9,532 nucleotides of DNA from assembly GCA_003510345.1 (NCBI GenBank), contig DOMW01000098.1, positions 11,698-21,229 of the forward strand. The letters run 5' to 3'. How positions within the stretch are numbered: position 1 is the first letter of the stretch; each line of letters starts with the position of its first letter. The notes beneath the pieces were generated by a model. That model saw only the letters and a list, made by a program, of their open reading frames with translations, ran no database searches and was not told the origin of the DNA. This DNA comes from Clostridiales bacterium (GTDB lineage: Bacteria; Bacillota; Clostridia; Christensenellales; Christensenellaceae). Shown piece after piece: positions 6,372 to 9,532 of this stretch. The position numbers and the translations under genes are program-made.

Positions 6372-6914
6372 ATGGCGGATGAGAATAACAAGTTCCCGGA
6401 AGCGGGGCACGCAACCCGGGACGAGGAGCAGGGCACGGGCATACCGGGCGGCACGAATGGTTATGCCGCAAGCACGGCCGCAATGGGCATAACGCCCGCA
6501 CGCGATGCGGAAACACGCCTTGCGCATATCGAAGAACTCTTGCAGCAGCAACTGGTGCAAAATACAAGGCAGTTAAGAAACACCCGCGCGCGCACGATAG
6601 CCGTCATCGCAATGGCCGTGTTTTTCGTGGTGGCCGCTGTGTTTATCACGCTGTCGTTCCGGCGCGTTACCGAGGGCGTCCCCCGGTTGATCGACGACCT
6701 CGACCAAACCGTTACACGGGCAGGTGATGATATGGACGAAGCGTTGGCCACCATCGAAAGGATAGACCTTATGGGCATAAATAAGGTGATCGGCGATGTG
6801 GGGAAAATAAATTTTGAAGCGCTCAATACAAGCATACAAGGGCTGGCGGAAGCGGTTGAGAATTTCCGCGCGTTTACAGAATTGCTTCGCAACCCATTCG
6901 GCTTGGGCGGGTAA
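6372..6914 (+). CDS. Unknown single-pass membrane protein with amphipathic/coiled-coil segments
   Basis: I do not recognise a family for this 180-residue protein. A polar, Gly-rich N-terminus (1-43) is followed by a charged helical segment AETRLAHIEELLQQQ (46-60) that could form a short coiled coil. An Arg-bearing boundary (69-74) leads into one membrane helix (about 75-95). The C-terminal part (97-172) is a series of acidic amphipathic helices with regular hydrophobic spacing, ending in NPFGLGG. With Arg flanking both sides of the helix, orientation is uncertain. The start has SD AAGGA (6358-6362) 9 bases before the ATG. It is first in the operon with a MATE exporter 50 bases downstream, which may point to an accessory or scaffold role, but that is a guess. 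Codon use resembles its neighbours, supporting a real gene. Confidence 0.78.
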   Translation: MADENNKFPEAGHATRDEEQGTGIPGGTNGYAASTAAMGITPARDAETRLAHIEELLQQQLVQNTRQLRNTRARTIAVIAMAVFFVVAAVFITLSFRRVTEGVPRLIDDLDQTVTRAGDDMDEALATIERIDLMGINKVIGDVGKINFEALNTSIQGLAEAVENFRAFTELLRNPFGLGG

Positions 6915-6919
6915 CCTAA

Positions 6920-6929
6920 TCGTATACGA
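6920..6929. repeat. 10-bp perfect palindrome before the MATE gene
   Basis: TCGTATACGA lies 35 bases before the MATE start codon, in the 50-base gap after the preceding gene. A short palindrome there could be an operator, but it may be chance. Confidence 0.25.
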
Positions 6930-6964
6930 AAAGCCGATGTTTGAGGGAAAGGATTGCAGGGTTC

Positions 6965-8365
6965 ATGACATCAACAGCAACAGAGAGTAACCCGCTTGCC
7001 ACAAAACCTGTTGGCAGGCTGATTGTTTCATACGCTATTCCCAGCATTATCGCAATGCTGGTCAGTTCGCTGTACAATATTGTTGACCAGGTTTTCATTG
7101 GTTATGGTGTGGGTTATCTTGGCAATGCCGCCACCACGGTCGCCTTTCCCGTCATCACAGTCGGGCTTGCCATCGCGCTGCTTTTCGGCAATGGCTGCGC
7201 CGCTTATATCAGCTTGAAGCTGGGAGAACGGGATATCAAGGACATGAACGCCGGCCTCGGGAGCACCGTCACGGTGCTTGTGATCATCGGCGTCGTTTTT
7301 ATGGCGGTGGGCCTTGTTTTTCTTAGGCCGCTGCTTAATGTGCTGGGCGCGACAGAAAACATCATGGAGTATTCCCGGCAATATGTATCGGTGATACTCA
7401 TCGGCCAGCCTTTCGTGATCGTCACCATCGGGCTTTCCAATGTGATCCGCGCGGATGGCAGCCCAAAATATTCCATGGCTTGCATGCTTGTCGGGGCGAT
7501 TTTAAACACAATACTCGACCCCATCTTTATATTTGTGTTTGACATGGGCGTGCTGGGCGCGGCGATTGCCACGGTAATCTCACAGATTGTTTCGTTTGTT
7601 ATAGCGGTGCTCTATTTCACGAGAAAAATGACGAAAAACGTACATTTTGAACGGCAGAATATAAAACCCCGCGCCAATTTGCTCAAAAGGATTGCCGCGC
7701 TGGGTTTTTCCAGCTTCACCACGCAGATCGCCTTTGCCATCGTCAACATCATATTAAACAACGCGCTCCGGCATTATGGCGCGCTCTCCCCTTACGGCAG
7801 CGATATCCCGCTTTCCGCGATGGGCATCGTGATAAAGGTGGGCGGTATCATGATCTCCATTCTCATCGGCATTGCCATCGGCGCACAGCCCATTTTGGGT
7901 TACAACTACGGCGCGCGGCACTACCTCCGGGTAAGAAAGACCTACGCGCTCGCCGCGCTTTCCGCCACTATCGTTTCGGTCGGCGTATGGCTGGTCTTCA
8001 TGTTTTTCCCCGAGGAAATTATCCGCAGTTTTGGCGACAACTCACCGCAATTCGTCGAGTTTGGCGCGCTCTGCTTCCGCATATTCCAGGGGGCTATGTT
8101 TGTGGCCGGGATGCAGGTTATCTCCTCTAATTATTTCCAGGCAACCGGGCATCCGGTAAAGGCGACGTTCCTTTCCATGTCGCGGCAGATACTGTTGTTG
8201 ATCCCGCTTATCTTTATTTTAGGCGCAGCTTACGGCATCATCGGCGTACTCTATTCCAGTTTTGTCGCAGACTTTATAGCGGTCGCACTCACCACCTGTT
8301 TCATTATCCCGGAAATGCGCCGCCTCTCCCGGCTTGCCAAAGAGCAAAGCCTTGCCGTTGCCTAA
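6965..8365 (+). CDS. MATE-family multidrug/cation exporter (MepA-like)
   Basis: The 466-residue inner-membrane protein has the length and twelve-helix pattern of MATE antiporters, which expel cationic drugs or metabolites using Na+ or H+ gradients. The N-terminal half shows NPLATKPVGRL then the characteristic SLYNIVDQVFIGYGVG followed by LGNAATTVAFP, typical of the MepA branch. The second MatE repeat begins near ALGFSSFTTQIAFA and includes GAQPILGYNYGAR, the equivalent of the conserved family motif. Start: the frame opens at a TTG (6941), but ATG at 6965 has SD AAAGGA (6948-6953) 11 bases upstream and begins right before the first conserved residues. It lies between two membrane-protein genes of unknown function with gaps of 50 and 41 bases, so the three are probably co-transcribed. 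The substrate cannot be inferred. Confidence 0.93.
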   Translation: MTSTATESNPLATKPVGRLIVSYAIPSIIAMLVSSLYNIVDQVFIGYGVGYLGNAATTVAFPVITVGLAIALLFGNGCAAYISLKLGERDIKDMNAGLGSTVTVLVIIGVVFMAVGLVFLRPLLNVLGATENIMEYSRQYVSVILIGQPFVIVTIGLSNVIRADGSPKYSMACMLVGAILNTILDPIFIFVFDMGVLGAAIATVISQIVSFVIAVLYFTRKMTKNVHFERQNIKPRANLLKRIAALGFSSFTTQIAFAIVNIILNNALRHYGALSPYGSDIPLSAMGIVIKVGGIMISILIGIAIGAQPILGYNYGARHYLRVRKTYALAALSATIVSVGVWLVFMFFPEEIIRSFGDNSPQFVEFGALCFRIFQGAMFVAGMQVISSNYFQATGHPVKATFLSMSRQILLLIPLIFILGAAYGIIGVLYSSFVADFIAVALTTCFIIPEMRRLSRLAKEQSLAVA

Positions 8366-8406
8366 TACATACTATATCTCGCTTGTTATTGTGGGGGTAA
8401 AATAAA

Positions 8407-9087
8407 ATGCAGGTAATCATGGAATCGGGGTTTGATGTCGTGTATCTGGTTTTGGTTATCACACTTGGGTTTTTAACGATCCGGCTTGCCCGGGGGAAAA
8501 AGCAATTCCTGTATTTTGGCGGGGCGGCGATCCTCCTTGGCGCGGGAGACGCCTTTCACCTGATTCCGCGCATGTGGGCGCTCATTACGGCGGGCGTGAC
8601 AAACCTGCCGCAGCAAGCGGCGGCCCTCGGTGTGGGTAAGCTCGTAACCTCCATCACCATGACTGTTTTCTACTTGATACTGTATCACGTTTTAAAAGAA
8701 CGCTATCAATTTAACAATAAACGAGTCAGCAGGGTAATTTATCTGCTTGCGGCGGCGCGCATCGCGCTTTGCCTGTTCCCCCAAAACGAGTGGCTTTCCC
8801 CGGACGCGCCGCTTTCCTTCGGCATATACCGCAACATTCCTTTTGTGATACTGGGCGTTCTCATCATCGCGCTGTTCTATGCGCAGGCTAAACTGCACAA
8901 GGACCGGCCGTTCCGCTTCATGTGGCTTGTCATTACGCTGAGCTTCGCATTTTACATCCCCGTCGTGCTGTTCGCGGACAGTATGCCGATGATCGGCATG
9001 TTGATGATCCCCAAAACCATCGCGTATATCTGGATCGTAGTGATGGGTTTTCGCGCGGCGAGGAAGCAGGCGGCACCTGTTGCTTAA
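8407..9087 (+). CDS. Seven-helix integral membrane protein of unknown function
   Basis: I do not recognise the family of this 226-residue protein. About seven hydrophobic segments are visible (roughly residues 8-26, 33-54, 75-96, 108-125, 140-161, 169-190, 195-219) with short basic loops such as LARGKK and KERYQFNNKR, a positive-inside pattern. A notable motif, GAGDAFHLIPR (45-55), places Asp, His and Arg at the end of helix 2, and could be an active or ligand site. Start: SD GGGGGT (8393-8398) is 8 bases before the ATG; another in-frame ATG at 8419 is possible. It follows the MATE exporter by 41 bases, so co-transcription is likely. It could be an enzyme, sensor or transport partner; nothing in the sequence decides. 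Confidence 0.82.
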   Translation: MQVIMESGFDVVYLVLVITLGFLTIRLARGKKQFLYFGGAAILLGAGDAFHLIPRMWALITAGVTNLPQQAAALGVGKLVTSITMTVFYLILYHVLKERYQFNNKRVSRVIYLLAAARIALCLFPQNEWLSPDAPLSFGIYRNIPFVILGVLIIALFYAQAKLHKDRPFRFMWLVITLSFAFYIPVVLFADSMPMIGMLMIPKTIAYIWIVVMGFRAARKQAAPVA

Positions 9088-9138
9088 CAGATAAGAGAGC
9101 GGGAAGATTCGGAATTTCTCCTCATGCTTGGCACAGGC

Positions 9139-9166
9139 TTGACAATGCACCATAATACTGTATAAT
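9139..9166 (+). promoter_or_regulatory. Consensus sigma-A promoter of ylxM-ffh
   Basis: Perfect -35 TTGACA (9139-9144) and perfect -10 TATAAT (9161-9166) with a 16-base spacer, one below optimum. The predicted start, about 9172-9174, falls on the first G bases of the hairpin that follows. Confidence 0.88.
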
Positions 9167-9172
9167 AAAACG

Positions 9173-9205
9173 GGTGTAAAGGTGTTTAGTTTTACACCTG
9201 TTTTT
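9173..9205 (+). terminator. Hairpin with T-tract at the predicted 5' end of the ylxM-ffh mRNA
   Basis: GGTGTAAA (9173-9180) pairs with TTTACACC (9191-9198) around a 10-base loop and is followed by TG and five T. It is placed to end transcripts from the upstream 8407-9087 operon. It also begins exactly where the ylxM promoter should start, so it may cap and stabilise the ffh message or act as an early attenuator. A second GGTGT at 9181-9185 can compete for the same ACACC arm. Confidence 0.55.
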
Positions 9206-9207
9206 AT

Positions 9208-9215
9208 GGAAAGGG
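9208..9215 (+). promoter_or_regulatory. Ribosome binding site deciding the ylxM start
   Basis: GGAAAGGG lies 8 bases before the ATG at 9224. Earlier in-frame starts (GTG at 9182, ATG at 9206) lie inside the 5' hairpin or its T-tract and have no SD. Confidence 0.8.
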
Positions 9216-9223
9216 CACGGCTC

Positions 9224-9463
9224 ATGAAAAGCGAAAAAGACTTGAACCTGCCGCTGTATTATGACTTGTATGGCAGCTTTTTGACAGAAAAGCAGGCGAA
9301 AGTGTTTGAGCTGTATTATAACGACGACCTGTCCCTTGCGGAGATTGCGCGGGAAATGGCGATTTCCAGACAGGGTGTGATGGATACGGTGAAGCGGTCC
9401 AGGAATAAACTCTACGGCATGGAAGAAAAACTGGGGCTTGTGAAGAAGGAACTGGAGAAATAG
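9224..9463 (+). CDS. ylxM: YlxM/p13-like helix-turn-helix protein of the SRP operon
   Basis: The 79-residue protein matches the YlxM family, small sigma-factor-region-4-like proteins encoded directly before ffh in Firmicutes and thought to modulate the signal recognition particle pathway. It shows the family's LYYDLYGSFLTEKQAKVF opening (residues 9-26), then YYNDDLSLAEIAREMAISRQGVMDTVKRSRNKL, a clear helix-turn-helix with the recognition helix around SRQGVMDTVKRS, and a Lys/Glu-rich tail. The length is slightly below the typical 100-110 because the C-terminal tail is short. The stop is one base before the ATG of ffh, so the two are translationally linked. Confidence 0.92.
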   Translation: MKSEKDLNLPLYYDLYGSFLTEKQAKVFELYYNDDLSLAEIAREMAISRQGVMDTVKRSRNKLYGMEEKLGLVKKELEK

Positions 9464-9464
9464 A

Positions 9465-9532
9465 ATGGCGTTTGAAGGAATCGCGGAAAAACTACAAAAT
9501 GTTTTTAAAAAACTGACATCTCGCGGCAAGCT
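9465..9532 (+). CDS. ffh: Signal recognition particle GTPase Ffh (5' part only)
   Basis: Only 22 complete codons are inside the window, giving MAFEGIAEKLQNVFKKL and a basic continuation, which is the standard N-terminus of Ffh (N domain, first helix). Ffh binds SRP RNA and signal sequences and delivers ribosomes to FtsY at the membrane. The gene is cut by the window edge. The SD GGAG (9454-9457) lies inside the end of ylxM, 7 bases before the ATG. The N-terminal match plus the ylxM neighbour make this secure despite the short stretch. Confidence 0.9.
   Translation, partial: MAFEGIAEKLQNVFKKLTSRGK

Noticed and set aside
8692..9225. 177-codon minus-strand frame opposite the seven-helix protein
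   Set aside because: Shadow reading across a real gene, the ylxM promoter and its hairpin.

Overview
This window looks like chromosomal DNA from an anaerobic member of the Bacillota, class Clostridia. The evidence is a ylxM-ffh pair with Firmicutes-type proteins, strong purine-rich ribosome binding sites, near-consensus sigma-A promoters, a sodium-pumping decarboxylase beta subunit, and a corrinoid-type methyltetrahydrofolate methyltransferase. Coding regions are fairly GC-rich and the intergenic gaps are AT-richer. The genus cannot be fixed from sequence reading alone. I see no prophage, transposase, CRISPR array, rRNA or tRNA.

Layout. Bases 1-282 are a non-coding leader with several hairpins. 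They precede an oadB-like membrane subunit (283-1422), a 53-residue oadG-like gamma subunit (1438-1599), and an overlapping double-[4Fe-4S] protein of the QueG-like class (1574-2221); these three form one plus-strand operon. A clear promoter (2243-2271) then drives a membrane-anchored NlpC/P60 peptidoglycan hydrolase with two peptidoglycan-binding repeats (2328-3752). A bidirectional terminator (3757-3801) separates it from a convergent minus-strand operon. That operon runs from a promoter at 5766-5794 through a diacylglycerol-glucosyltransferase-like GT28 enzyme (5722-4601), which is translationally coupled by an ATGA overlap to a pterin-binding methyltransferase (4604-3804).

Bases 5795-6371 are a divergent intergenic region of about 580 bases. 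It holds a perfect 11-bp hairpin in a GC-rich patch and a near-perfect promoter (6090-6118). The promoter would start a leader of about 250 nt for a second plus-strand operon: a small coiled-coil/transmembrane protein of unknown function (6372-6914), a MATE-family exporter (6965-8365) and a seven-helix membrane protein of unknown function (8407-9087). A 9-base stretch in the leader is exactly complementary to the ribosome binding site of the first gene, so regulation by RNA folding is plausible.

The last segment is housekeeping: a near-consensus promoter (9139-9166), a hairpin at the predicted 5' end of the mRNA, ylxM (9224-9463) and the first 22 codons of ffh (9465 to the window edge), which encode the signal recognition particle pathway. 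Most genes act at the membrane or cell envelope (ion pump, wall hydrolase, glycolipid synthesis, exporter, SRP). There is no sign that they form one shared system, and I found no convincing new defence or mobile system. The best leads are RNA-level: the SD-sequestering leader at 6119-6371 and the 5'-terminal hairpin of ylxM-ffh.
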